Assembly: GCA_037962975.1 (NCBI GenBank) | Contig: CM075675.1 | Span: 29,452,501-29,516,500, forward strand | DNA length: 64,000 nucleotides | Direction: 5' to 3' | Origin: Clitoria ternatea | Lineage: Eukaryota > Streptophyta > Magnoliopsida > Fabales > Fabaceae | The notes under the pieces: model-generated | Databases searched by the model: none | Told to the model about the DNA's origin: nothing | The model's input: only the letters and a program-made list of their open reading frames with translations | Part shown: positions 23,236 to 34,730 of the stretch, in pieces | Position numbering within the stretch: position 1 is the stretch's first letter | How the letters are laid out: every line of letters starts with the position of its first letter | Program-made: the position numbers and the translations under genes

Positions 23236-25771
23236 AAAAGGACTCAAATTGACTATATTAATAACCATTAGACTTTGAATTATAATATTTATAAATGATG
23301 CTTTATTGACTTGATTTTGATTGATTATTTTTGTGATTGTTAATTATTTATGATTGTTGATTATTTTTGTGATTGTTAATTATTTATGATTGTTAATTGT
23401 GATGGATGATCTTGTGATGTGGAGTTTGAGCATATAGCAAGCATGATGGAAAGCTAAAACTTAGTAAGAATTTTCTTACCTTACTCCTTAAATTCTAAGA
23501 AAAAGTATTATTTTATTTTTTTAGTCTTTTATTTCTTCTTAGAAATTATTTTCATTGATTTTACTTTTAATCTTTAAAAATCTAGTATTTATTTCAAAAG
23601 AAGTCATTTTATGAAAATTAATTAATTCTTGAATTAATTTTTTTTATAATTTTAAGTATTTTTTATTTAAGAATTATTATCTTTAAGTAATATAAAATTT
23701 TTAAAAGTAAATTATTTTGTTTCAACCTAATAACTAAAGATATTTGGAAATAATTGAGATTTCTAAATTCGATATTGTTAAGATTCAATTTTAAAAAAAA
23801 TATATGTAAAGTTTTCTATTATAAGTATTGAGATATTTAAGGCTTGTAAACTCAATTTTGGTGAGAATTAAAAACTGTACCAAATTTATTTCTGTAGGAC
23901 AGAAATTCAGAGAATTGAAAAATGTATAGTTTATTAAAATGATGTTGTAAACCTTTAAGGTATTTAATAATTGAGTTTCTAAAAGCCTTAACCAACTAAA
24001 TACGCGAGTAGTTCATGCATCATGAATCATTAAAGTGAAATTAAATGATATTGTCTGGGGACCGATTATAGAAACCGAAGATACATTAGAGGAGGCTTAA
24101 TTTCGAGCCTTGGGATGAGAAGGTGTGAAAGGGTGCTTTAGGGGACCTGGGGTAGCTCCCTAGTGTCGGGTACTTTCACAATAAAAACTTTCTCAATCTG
24201 ACTAGTCTCTAAGTGTTTCTATGCCAGTTGAGCTATTCATATTATTATTATCCAGACTTATGGAAAAGTGTAAACTCCTGGTTGGCCTAGTACAAATTAA
24301 AATTTAAGAGCCCACATATATAGGTAAGTTATGATTTGCATAACATTCATGCATTCATAATTGATTGTGTATGTGATTGTGTATGTGATTGTGATTGTGA
24401 TTGATATTATTATATATTAGTTTGTGAAAACCCTTTGCTGCTTATGTCTTATTCAAGAATATTATATTCTGTTTCTCACTCCTTTCTCCGTGTTTTTGTT
24501 TCATATATTCTAAATTGATGGTTCAGAGGGAAGGATCGAAGAATCTCGACAGTAAATATAGCACATTCTAGAAAGGGAGCTCGGTATGAATACCGATAGT
24601 TTCTTTTTAACAATCATATTTTTTTTAAAAAAAAATTTTACGAATTTTTCTATAATTTATTAAGGTGTAACAGAGGGTGTTACAAAATCTATTACAATCA
24701 ACAATAACTCTCAAATTTCATACAAATGGGGTATATCATCAACATTTCATGAATTCAAAAACTTAAAACATCATATTTCATAATGAATCACAACTCTGAA
24801 GCTCATAAACACACAATATACCCCTAACACATCCATAAACCATACATTTAAAATATAATTGCTCCCCTACCTGGAATAAATGAATCCCGGAATCCGAAAA
24901 GTCTTCCAACACTCTCCGATCACCAATAAGTAACTCAAAAATTTCTAAAACATCAATATTTAATTTTTAATTACCCTCACGCCATTACAATCATATTTCG
25001 AAGTCTATAACTATCAATTTATATGGTATTTAGTAAATTCTAACTTACCAAAACACATCGACAACCTTCGATACTTGCCTCCAACGATACCTAACATCCG
25101 AATCGCTTCCGAAACGAGAGAAAACCATAAATCACATAGTACTCAAGCTGCCCATAGATTAAATTTAACTTAGGATCTTCCGAACTTTATAGGAACAACA
25201 CTATAAATGCTCAAAGTTACGGATTTGCAAAGCTAGAAGTCATGGATACCTTAAACTCACCAAAAATGGTAGAAAACTCAAAACCCCAAGGCACACAACG
25301 TGGCCAGACCCAAACCAATCTCCAAAAAAATGCCTCTAAATTGAAGAAGATGAAAGAAATTGAAGGTGAAGTCCATGAATTGTTCAAAACTGAAAATGGG
25401 TATATGGCTTTTACCTCCAAATTCGTGAAATCAAAGCCCTTCACCAAGAATCTGTGGCTGCCACAAGGAGGGGGAAGGGTGAAATAGAGTTTGCATCATG
25501 CTCCAATTTTGAAGAATCGTGAGAAGAAAATAGTAGATGGAGGGGAGAAGAACCACAGTAGGGGAAGAAGCAATGGAAATGTTTTGGGTTCATTTCTCTA
25601 CATGCTTGAACACGAGGAAGAGAGAAGAGTTGGAATTGAAATTTTGATGTAACTATTTCATTAAGGACAAACAAGTAATTTTATGCATTATTTTAATCAA
25701 TTAATCATTCTAACCTCTCTTTTGATTATTAATCAATTTGATTTACCCTGAATCCAAATCAGGATGTTACA

Positions 25772-27001
25772 TTTTTATTACTTTATATTAAATATGATAG
25801 TTCTTTTCCTTATCCCACTTTGTTAGAATATAAAAGCATATCACATACTTAACAAACTCTTAAAATAATACTACCTCAATTGATTTTTAAGAAAATAAGT
25901 TCATTAGACTTTAAATTTTATGATGATTGTGGCATTCAAGAAAAAAAATAGTATCTAAGAAAAAACAGTAAAAACAAAATGCAAGTAAAAAAATCAGAGT
26001 TCAAACCCTAAAAGTTCAAATATTAAGCGGGTTTGACTTTCGGGATAATCTCATTTTCTTTCTGACAAAAACTAAACCAGCCTAAATTAAAACCAATATA
26101 TGTTTTTTTTTTCTTTTTACGTTGCTGACATATACTTCGTATGAATTGAAAGTTTTTTATTCGCAGGAATTGACGCCTAGGGGATAAAATAAAAAAATAA
26201 TTTCCTTTTTACCTTTTTATATATCACATCCACAGTGAACTCTCTTTACAAACGTTTTTATTACTTGTCAGTTAGACTTTTTAATAAAAAAATTAAATTA
26301 TCAGCACAATTATTTTGAATCAACAACCAGCACAATCATGAATCAAATAGATAATTAGTTCGAGTAAGTTATTTTATTATCAATTTAATAATGATTTGAT
26401 CATTATTTTCAATTTGTTTAAACTAATATTTTTATCTGTCTAGTGACTATTGAGCTAATAATAAATTGTAATAATATAATAAAATAATATATAGCTATCC
26501 TGTACTAATAAAATTATTCAACTGGAAAATCAATTATGTAGCTAGTGCCTAGTATCGATTATGGTGTTTATAGTAACGGTATATTTTACTTGTTAGATAA
26601 AATTTATACTACCTAAACAATCTTCACAAATAAAAATTATAGGAAATAATTCGTTTTACATTAAATATATGGTAGAATTTAAAGTATTTATTTTTTCCAC
26701 CTAATTATTTTAGTTTTCGTAACAGTAGAGACAGGACCGAGGAGAAAGAATCCAATGTTAAAGCATCGGCATCTGCATCGTGAAACGAGATCACTGACAC
26801 TATTTTTGGTACATATCTGTCTTAACAGTGACTGTCAACAAAAATAAAGGGGACTTTTTAATTATACATTCCACTCATTTTTACATGACATTGTTACCAA
26901 ATTTTATTTAATTAAGAAATATAGTTAATTTGATTAATAAATTTCATTTTATAGTACTTTTGTTAAGTTTTTAAAAATATCTTTTTTAATATTTAAAAAA
27001 A
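25772..27001. other. AT-rich spacer
   Basis: No coding frame, RNA gene or clear transposon end seen. It separates the minus-orientation LTR from the integrase relic. Confidence 0.5.
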
Positions 27002-28093
27002 GATGTTAATTATGTTGCTTCTTGCATTATTTGTCAGGAAGCTAAAGTTGAATATTAGAAACCATCTAGGGGATTACTCAGGACCCAAGCTGGTCATGAT
27101 GTTATTTGGGTTATTGTTGATAGATTGACGACTGTACAATTCTTGTCTATCAGTATAAGATATCCATTGTAGAGACTAGCATAATTGTACATTAGTGAGA
27201 TCGTTCAACTACATGGTGTTCCATTTAGTATTGTTACAGATAAACCTTTGAGGTTTACTTCTTGATTCTGAGGAAGCTTACATCAGAAGTTAGGCTTGAA
27301 GCTCCAATTGAGTTCGGCCTATCATCCTTGGACGAATGGGCAGTCAGAGCGTATCATTCAGAGTTTGAAGGACTTGTTGAGGTCCTATGTACAAGGCATG
27401 GTAGTAGTTGGGAGCGGTTTCTCCTACTGATCAAAATTTACACATAATAACAGTTACCACAGTAACATTCATATGGCTCCATTTGAGGCTTTGTATGGTA
27501 GGAAGTGTCAACACCTCTGTGTTGGTTGGAGACCGGTGAAAGTTTGACTTTAGGGCCTAAGATTGTGCAGTAAACCGCTGAACAAATTGAATTAATTCAT
27601 GAGAAGATGAAAGCATCCCAAGATAGACAAAAGAGTTACTACGATCAGAGGAGAAAACCACTTGAGTTTCAGGTTGGTGATTTTGTGTCCTTGAAGGTTT
27701 CACCTCATAAGGGCATTGGTCGAGTGTCGAAAAGCAAGAAATCGAGTCTAAGATATATTGGACCATATGAAATCCTTAAACGGATTATTTCAGTGGCCTA
27801 CCAAATTTCACTTCTTCAACAATTGACGAATCTTTATTATGTGTTTCATGTATCCTAGTTGAGGAAGTACGTGCCAGATCCTACACATGTGATAGCTAAT
27901 GATGATGTTAAAATCAAAAAGATTTTGACTATACCTGCTGATACTACCCATATTGTTGAGCATCCGATCAAACGCTTGAGAAGCAAAGACATTCTATTGG
28001 TGAAAGTGGCTTGGAAGCAGGGAAGCTGTATTACATTAACGTAGGAACGTGAGGATTCGTTGAGACAACAGTATCTTAAGTTGTTTCATTGAG
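27002..28093 (+). pseudogene. Ty3/gypsy (Tekay-like) integrase relic, 5'-truncated and frameshifted
   Basis: Translated fragments in shifting frames follow the order of a chromoviral integrase. First comes a CIICQEAKVE zinc-finger tail near 27030, then a core remnant with VIVDRLT and a SSAYHPWTNGQSE-like block (27300-27350), and MAPFEALYGRKC (27473-27510). The C-terminal domain is MKASQDRQKSYYDQRRKPLEFQVGD (27607-27681), RYIGPYEILKR, YYVFHVS then LRKYVPDPTHVI (27837-27894), and a remnant ending LKLFH at about 28090. Several stops and frameshifts interrupt it, and part of the core with a catalytic aspartate is lost. The gag, protease and RT parts are absent. Confidence 0.85.
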
Positions 28094-28131
28094 GAATGTA
28101 ATATATTAAATTTCAAGGACAAATTTTTTGT

Positions 28132-28143
28132 AGAAGGGGAGAA
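28132..28143 (+). other. Polypurine tract preceding the LTR at 28145
   Basis: AGAAGGGGAGAA lies two bases before TGTAATATCCC and shortly after the integrase relic, the expected place for a PPT in a plus-orientation gypsy element. Confidence 0.75.
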
Positions 28144-28144
28144 T

Positions 28145-30078
28145 TGTAATATCCCAATTCTTAATTGGTTGATTTTGATTGATCACATAATTAGTTAGGA
28201 TTGTCAAATTAATTAAGATAAGGGTACGTTAATTTTTGAAGTTTATCTAGGTAATTTTCAGGTAACCTAAAGCTACCAAATTAATTTTAGAACTTAACTA
28301 GCCACACCAAGCAACTTTTATGCCTTTAGTATCTAATTGATCCTTATTCCCTCATTTCCTCACTATTCACTCATGCGTACATCCAGTGGAAGGAAAGGAA
28401 GATCACCCAATCTTCATCTCCTCCACCTGTGAGCACCATCCTTCACCATTCCATCATCTTCTTTATTTTTTCAAAATTAAGCAAGAATCAAGCTCCACCT
28501 CTTTTTCTTCTTCATGTGGGCAACATTGCAAGGTCAAGGGGTTCTTCATTTTCTCAAATTTTCCATGGTAAGGTCCCATGAGTATTCTCAACCTTTGGCT
28601 TACTTCTTAAACCCCACTCTTTAATCCTTTAAATTCACGTTTTAGTGAACTTTAGGACCATTAACAAGTTGTGTGAAGCATAACGAAGGCTAGGGTTCCA
28701 TTGATTTGTTTATTGGAAAGGTAAATTCAAAGACCCATTGTTTGATTTCGTTTCATTCCATGAATTCAAGCTTTAATCCTTTTATTTTTATGACTATAAG
28801 TTATTTCAGAACTAATTTGGGATCATGGGTTACGTCGAAACTTGGCGGAATTGAGTTTGGAACCCGTCAACGACGTTCGGTAAGTCAGAAGCTTTCGAAC
28901 CCTTGTATTTCATTGAATTATTAGTATTTACATTGTTTCAGGTTGCAGAATAGTTAGAAAATAGTTAAAGCATATGAGTGTAGTAATCGGTTTGGTAATC
29001 AAAGAGTTTCGATAATTGTTTTGATGTAGGTTTGTTTCAAGAATCAACCCGGGACGTATTTTCGAGCTTTGAAATCTTGGATTCCAGGTAGGAGGTATTA
29101 TATATTTTAAATGTATGAGTTATGAATGGATAGGGAGTAGTTTGCTTTTTAATTGAATTGGAGTTTGTTGTTGTGATTAATGATGGTATGATTATATTGT
29201 GTAACTATCCCTAGTTTTAATTGATGTTAAAGAATATGATGATAGATGACATGATGTGAATTCTGTTCATATACTATTGTATGATGAATATTGAATATTG
29301 CATGAGGTTGAAATAGATAAATATATTGATGTTTGATAATTGATTGATGAATTACCATTGGATTGGTTCCTTGTGCTTAATTGAGGTCTATGATGTTATT
29401 GCATTGGATTGTAATTGATTATGGTGATGTTGAATGATGATTATGTTGGAATAATGCATAGGATTGCAATAATTAAGTTTCGAATAGCTCAAATAATGAT
29501 GTGAATTGATTACAATGGATGATTATCTATAACATTTACACAAGGACGCACACAAGACTATATAGGGTCTGTGATGCTGGCCCAGATAAGAGGGCGGCCT
29601 TTGGATAAACACAGATCTTGTGATGGTTTCTTTAGATTTCATGGACGCCTTTGAGTAGAACTCAAGGCCGGCCCGCAACATCATTGTTGATTTACCGTTG
29701 TCACTGAAAGTGACTGGTGTTGCAAGTGAGTGAACGGTATAGTACTTGTATCGAATAAGCTGAAAAAATTTGTATATACTGCAGTATTAATCCTATTATT
29801 AGAGTTGGATTCACATGCATCTGCATTAGTGCTGTATGGCAGCCATCGTGATATTGAGAAGTTGAGGGACAACTATTTATGAAGATTGAGATTGTGTTGA
29901 TATAGTTATGTCTTTATGAGTTATGTTAAATGACAAAAGATGATATGATGATGAATACGTTGTATAGTGACTTATAGGGATAATGTGATGAACTTGATTA
30001 ATTGAATGATAATGATTTGTGGCAAATCTAGTTTTGTATTTGTCATTTAACATATACTTGTGCACCAAGTATTTATGT
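28145..30078 (+). mobile_element. 3' LTR of the Tekay-like relic, truncated or interrupted at 30079
   Basis: Starts TGTAATATCCCAATTC after the PPT. The first 150 bases match the inverted LTR end at 47445-47594 (shared TACGTTAATT, TTTATCTAGGTAATTTT). The CCAGGTA block and AAATGTAT are near 29085-29115, the hairpin block at 29560-29690 and CACATGCAT near 29811. At 30079 a different LTR terminus begins. Confidence 0.65.
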
Positions 30079-31096
30079 TGTAACATCTTAAGTTTAAAGA
30101 TTTCTTGAAAATAATTTATTAGGCTTGGTAACTTGTTTTCCTCAAACGCACCCCTCAGCATATTGAGCATAACTCTTCTATACGAGGTCAAAATCAAGCG
30201 ATTCTTGTCTTGGTTTATTCTTTATAAAAAAACTCTACAACCTTTATTTCTAGCCTCAGACTCCGATTCGCACTCAGTCATCTCCTAAATTGAGGACCAA
30301 GTATTTGTATTCTGAAACCTGTTATTTAATTCCTTGAATCTGCGTATACTTCACCTGAAAAATCATAACTCTCCAATACGGTGTGTGATTCACATGATAC
30401 TGGTTCCAATTTTTTTTTAACAAAATTCTCTACGACTTTCATGAAGACCTCAAAGGTTGGATCTTCCCCAATTAGTATAGTTTTAGCAATCTTTCCAGAC
30501 CTTGGTCATAATAGCCCTATACCGTTTTAGAAAAAATTACATATTTCCCTCATAAGGCACTAAAACCTCTTCATTCGTTTTTCTATGGTTTCACATAAAA
30601 AAATCTTACAAGTTTCATAAAGGGAACGAAAGCTGATTCTCAAAGGCAAGATTTCTACAAATTTATCTTTTCAACCCAAAATAATTCGGGAGCTCCGGGA
30701 GCACTTTACCTTGGTTTAAGCATATATAGGGCTACCATTATTAGATTTTTGCATATGATATATCAAATCAAAGAAGAAATAAAGCTTTACAACTTTTGTC
30801 TTGAGAGTTTTTCCTAATCCCTATCCTACGAATTATTATGTATTTATTTGAAAACAAATTTCTTTAAGAAAATTAAAGACTGAAATTTAAATATTATAAA
30901 TTGAAATTTTTGAGTATAAAATATAGGGTTGGATTTTCTAAATAACTTCTTGTGGAAATTTGGTTTAAAGAAGTTTTATAAAAATTTAACTAATTAAAGA
31001 AGTGTTATAACATTATTTAAAACATTGAGTTTTTGAAGGTTTTAAATGAGGTGTAAAACCTTAAGTAAAATATTCCAAAATATTTAAAGGATTATG
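30079..31096. mobile_element. LTR terminus and LTR-like sequence left of a solo LTR
   Basis: Begins TGTAACATCTTAAG, matching 4711. It contains 'GAGCATAACTC' and 'CTACAACTTT'-type lines shared with other copies (for example near 20070 and 39175). It is cut by the solo LTR at 31097 and probably resumes at 34731. Confidence 0.4.
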
Positions 31097-31272
31097 TGTA
31101 ACATCCCTCTTTTTAGAAACAGTTTTACCCTTGTAAATTTTTAATTATGGAGGGTTTGTAAGCAAGAATAAGTCAATATATACCCTGTTGATGGTCTGTA
31201 GTATCTCAAAAATGTCATTTTTGCACATAATAATGGAATTTATATAGATCATTAGTGAAATTATGCAAAAAC

Positions 31273-32055
31273 CGAGTGAAAAGGGCTCTGTTCCGAGTAA
31301 CAGAGAAGAATTCCGAGTGAATAATTAGAAATTCCGAGTGAAGGAGGGAATTCCGAGTCAGTGTCATGTTTTCCGAGTAAAACATGACTGAGAGGGCTAC
31401 CACCGAGTGGAGTCTTGACCTGAGAGGCAATTCTGAGTGAAGTGTGTTCAAGAGAACCACTTCTGGGTGAAATTCCGAGTCAAAACACCCTGGAATGACT
31501 CGTTTCCGAGTCAAACCTTGCCAAATGCTTCTTTTCCGAAGGAAATTCCTCTGATTGAAGCATTCCGAGTGAAAGAATGCATATATACTTATGTTTATGT
31601 TGATTTGATGCTTCCTACCGATTGGAATGTGTTGTGGAATCAATTGGGAAGGATTCCGAATGGTTTCGTATGTATTTGCTTAGGAAACCGAGTGGAAAAT
31701 GGTAGAGGGAGCCCATTCCGAGAGAAATGTAAGAGGTTGAACCATTTCCGAGTGAGATATACTCTACTGGACCAAAAACCGAGTGAGACTCGTACGTGTA
31801 GGTCTTGTTCCGAGAGGTAATGGCTTAAATAAACCTTAATTGGAAATATAGCTGAAGAATTTGGTCTAAACCGAGTGAACCAAGTGAATGAAGACTCAGA
31901 TTTCCGAGTGAAAACTCTGAAAAAGGGAGAAACCGAGTACCTGAGTCGGTTTCAAAAGAATTCCAAGCGAGCAAGCCACGCTCAAGCGAGCCTTGTATTT
32001 GCTGACTCGGAAAAAAAGAATTCCAGTCGTCATAGTGGTTAACCGAGTGGAATTT
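31273..32055 (+). repeat. Forward CCGAGTG motif array
   Basis: Roughly two dozen (T/A)(T/A)CCGAGTGAA-like motifs at irregular 20-40 base spacing with unrelated sequence between. Translated open frames through it are by-products of the motif. Confidence 0.9.
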
Positions 32056-32814
32056 TCACTCGGTATTCAGTGTCAGTTTTACGTGTTGACTTCAATTTTG
32101 TCTTTTAATGATTATTTTAATTCAATCGTGCGCATTATAGCTAGTGGGCGGCCAGAAATGGGCACTGACTCAGCATATCTCCTTATTTAATCTCCACTGA
32201 CACTCCATTAGCACTCCACTAGCAGCCCACTCACAAAAGCTGTTCCCCATTCAGTTTCCACTTACTCTCCTTATTTAAACCAACGCAAGGACTCTTAGAG
32301 AACACACACACGAAACACACCTCCATCATTCTTCTTCCTACAAGTTACTTTCTCTCTCTTTTCTCTTTTGTTTCACTCAGAATTCGTGCAGGACAGTGAA
32401 GGGAACCTCTTCTTCTCCTCTAGGAGCTCCATAAAGGTAAGGGGGTATATTCTTGGGTGCTCTGTGGGAAAACCGAGTGAAGGAAAGGGTTAAGGAACTT
32501 GTTCCTCACCTTTCCAGGACAGATTCAGTGTTGTGTGAATTAAATGCCTTAATTGTTTATATATTTGTTATTAAATACATATAATCAGTGATGAATTGTG
32601 AAATGATATGTACTGTATTGGACTGAAAATACTAAGAATCATGGGTACCGTGTGATTTCCAGTGAAAAAGTATGAATAGAAGATGGATTTAATGATAACA
32701 GGTTCTGTTTTATGTTAATCCGACTGATTTTACATCTATAACAACTCGGTTTTGCTTAGTTTCAATCGGATTCAACCTTAACTGAATGTATTTTATTTTG
32801 ATAGAACAATTCTT

Positions 32815-33475
32815 CACTCGGAAAACAACCTAATTTCACTCAGAGAACTTTTTCTAGTTTATTTCCACTCGGACAGCATCTTCCCAGTTGATATCACTCG
32901 GAAAACATATTTCACTTGGAACTTATATTGATTTCACTCAGAAAACTCCTTTGAGACTGATGTCACTCGGAATCGTATTTTATTACACTCAGAAATTCAT
33001 TTTTACTCGGTTTCACCAATATTTTCACTCATGAAACTCTTTCTTACTGATTCCACTCGGAAATTATATTTTAATTCACTCAGAAATTTATTTCACTCAG
33101 AATTTAAGTTATTTCATTAAGAAAATACTTCTCAGTTTCTGTTTCACTCGGAAAACATATTAATTTCATTTAGTAAACTCTGCTCAGTTTTATTTCACTC
33201 TGATTCATAGTTAATTCATGCGGAAAACTCATTTTCACTCGGAATCAAACCTGTTTCAGTCGGAAAACAGCCTTCCTGTTCATTTTCACTCGGACCCAAA
33301 CTTGTTTCAGTCGGAAAACAGTTTTCCAGTGTAATTTCACTCGGATTTTTAGCCAGATCGTTTGGAAAACCCTTCTCAGTATGATTCCACTCGGAATCAT
33401 GCTTATTTCACTCGGATTTACCCTTGTTTCACTCGGAAAACTATGTTTTTAGTGTTTTTCGCTTGGATTTTCATT
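32815..33475 (-). repeat. Reverse CACTCGG motif array
   Basis: The reverse complement of the upstream motif, TTCACTCGGAAAA-like, repeated about 25 times at 20-35 base spacing, downstream of the putative transcription start of the same LTR. Confidence 0.9.
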
Positions 33476-34730
33476 TAGAAACTATTCTTAAACACTTTTT
33501 AAACTATTGGGAAGTTATAATTATTATTATCATTCTTATTCTATTATTATTATTATTCTAATTATTATCAATCTTAATATTGTTATTATTATTGTTAGTT
33601 TTATTGTTATTAACATTGTTAATGTCTTAATTATGAGTAATTACATAAAGAATATATTATTTTACTCTTTATGAAGAATATAATTTTAACCAAGATATAA
33701 TAGATATATTTCTAAAATAATAAACGGATATCTTACAATGTTTAAATAATTAATGGAATTCAAAGAACTTGGGAATGATATGATGAGACTGGAAACACAG
33801 AAGATACCCAAGGAATCAATTGATAAAATAAATACATTTCGCATCATGAAAATATTTTTGAAGAAGAAAAACCTCTAGAGCATACACTTGGTACAGTGGA
33901 GGACACTCACGTTCGATCTCTATGAAGAATCTTGGGAGTGCAACTGAAACGGCAACCCAATGGCATCAGAGTCGCGCCTGATAGCCGGGTGAGATGATGC
34001 AATTCTAGTGTACTTTGACTAAATGACGGAGTGTAACTATGATCGTAGGGATCCAAGTTCCAAAAATATTTAAACCAATGATGAGAACCAATGAGTTCGT
34101 TTGTACCATATGGAACTTGGGCGGACCCTGATCGCTCTAGATGATTGGAATGGTGATATTCCAAAGAATGAGAAGAAGATGAAACGATTTATTGGGCCCA
34201 CATGCATCATGAGACTTAACCAAAGATAAATCATAATAAATCCAACTCATGCATTCCATGACTTCATGCTTGATGATTGTAATTGTGAATATGTTAATTA
34301 TATAATTTATGTGATATTGTATGTTAACTGGATTATGTCCGCACCGGATTAACCAATCAGGGTCTTGGGTTATACTCACCCTTACTGTTGACAATTTTCA
34401 GAGGAATTAGAAAATCAAGAACCCGAGTGTGAAGAACAGCAATATGCTGAACCAAATGAGAACGCTCCTTAAATAGAATATAAGTAGCTGAATATTGATG
34501 GATGACTGTATAATATTTAAGGGTGCCTGCGTGCCCCATTCTGTTAAGAGTACAATTACTTACAATTTGTGAATGACTATGTGATCTATATAATATTGCT
34601 TCCACTGATATGCCATTATTTTATTTTTAAAAAAAATATTCACTTTTTATGAAAACTGTTAACACTCTCAGTTAAATAGGATGAACCTACAGAAGGATTT
34701 GTCTTATCTAACCGAGGGTGTTACATTATG

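Larger units (their letters stand above)
21737..24684 (+). mobile_element. Solo LTR of a Ty3/gypsy element (2,948 bp), nested
   Basis: Termini TGTAACAGCCC...GAGGGTGTTACA are flanked by the 5-bp duplication AAATC (21732-21736 and 24685-24689). No internal region or second LTR is present, which is the signature of LTR-LTR recombination. A TATA box (TATAAATA, 22346-22353) shows plus orientation. It sits inside the minus-orientation LTR 19745-25771, so it is younger than that copy. Confidence 0.9.
19745..25771 (-). mobile_element. Long Ty3/gypsy LTR, minus orientation, split by a solo LTR
   Basis: The right end reads AATCAGGATGTTACA at 25771, so in element orientation the LTR starts TGTAACATCC. 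Landmarks run in inverted order: CGCTTGAGCGA cluster (20155-20325), ACCGGTAAAA-type block inverted near 21385-21400, hairpin block 21430-21530, and the CCTACCTGG block with its inverted AAATGTAT motif near 24850-24880. The left 180 bases match 38852-39030. Without the 2,948-base insertion at 21737-24684 the LTR is about 3.1 kb, close to the copy at 38852-42097. No internal coding region is attached. Confidence 0.6.
31097..34725 (+). mobile_element. Solo LTR (3,629 bp) carrying opposed CCGAGTG and CACTCGG arrays
   Basis: Termini TGTAACATCCCTC...GAGGGTGTTACA are flanked by the 5-bp duplication TTATG (31092-31096 and 34726-34730). A central promoter-like part (TTATTTAAACC near 32271, then C/T-rich leader and a splice-donor-like AAAGGTAAGG near 32435) indicates plus orientation. 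About 25 copies of TTCCGAGTGAA variants lie mainly upstream of the presumed start (31273-32055). About 25 of the reverse complement TTCACTCGGAA lie downstream (32815-33475). No coding region is attached. Confidence 0.9.

Noticed and set aside
27262..27447. Independent small gene
   Set aside because: It is part of the frameshifted gypsy integrase remnant; neighbouring frames continue the same protein.
28386..28571. Small frames inside the LTR at 28145 (also near 13983, 25242 and 47029)
   Set aside because: They lie at matching places in several LTR copies but encode different peptides, so they are not conserved proteins.
31437..31820. 127-codon plus-strand frame and overlapping 142-codon minus-strand frame
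   Set aside because: Both arise because the CCGAGTG motif array lacks stops on either strand; no domain and no gene-like start.
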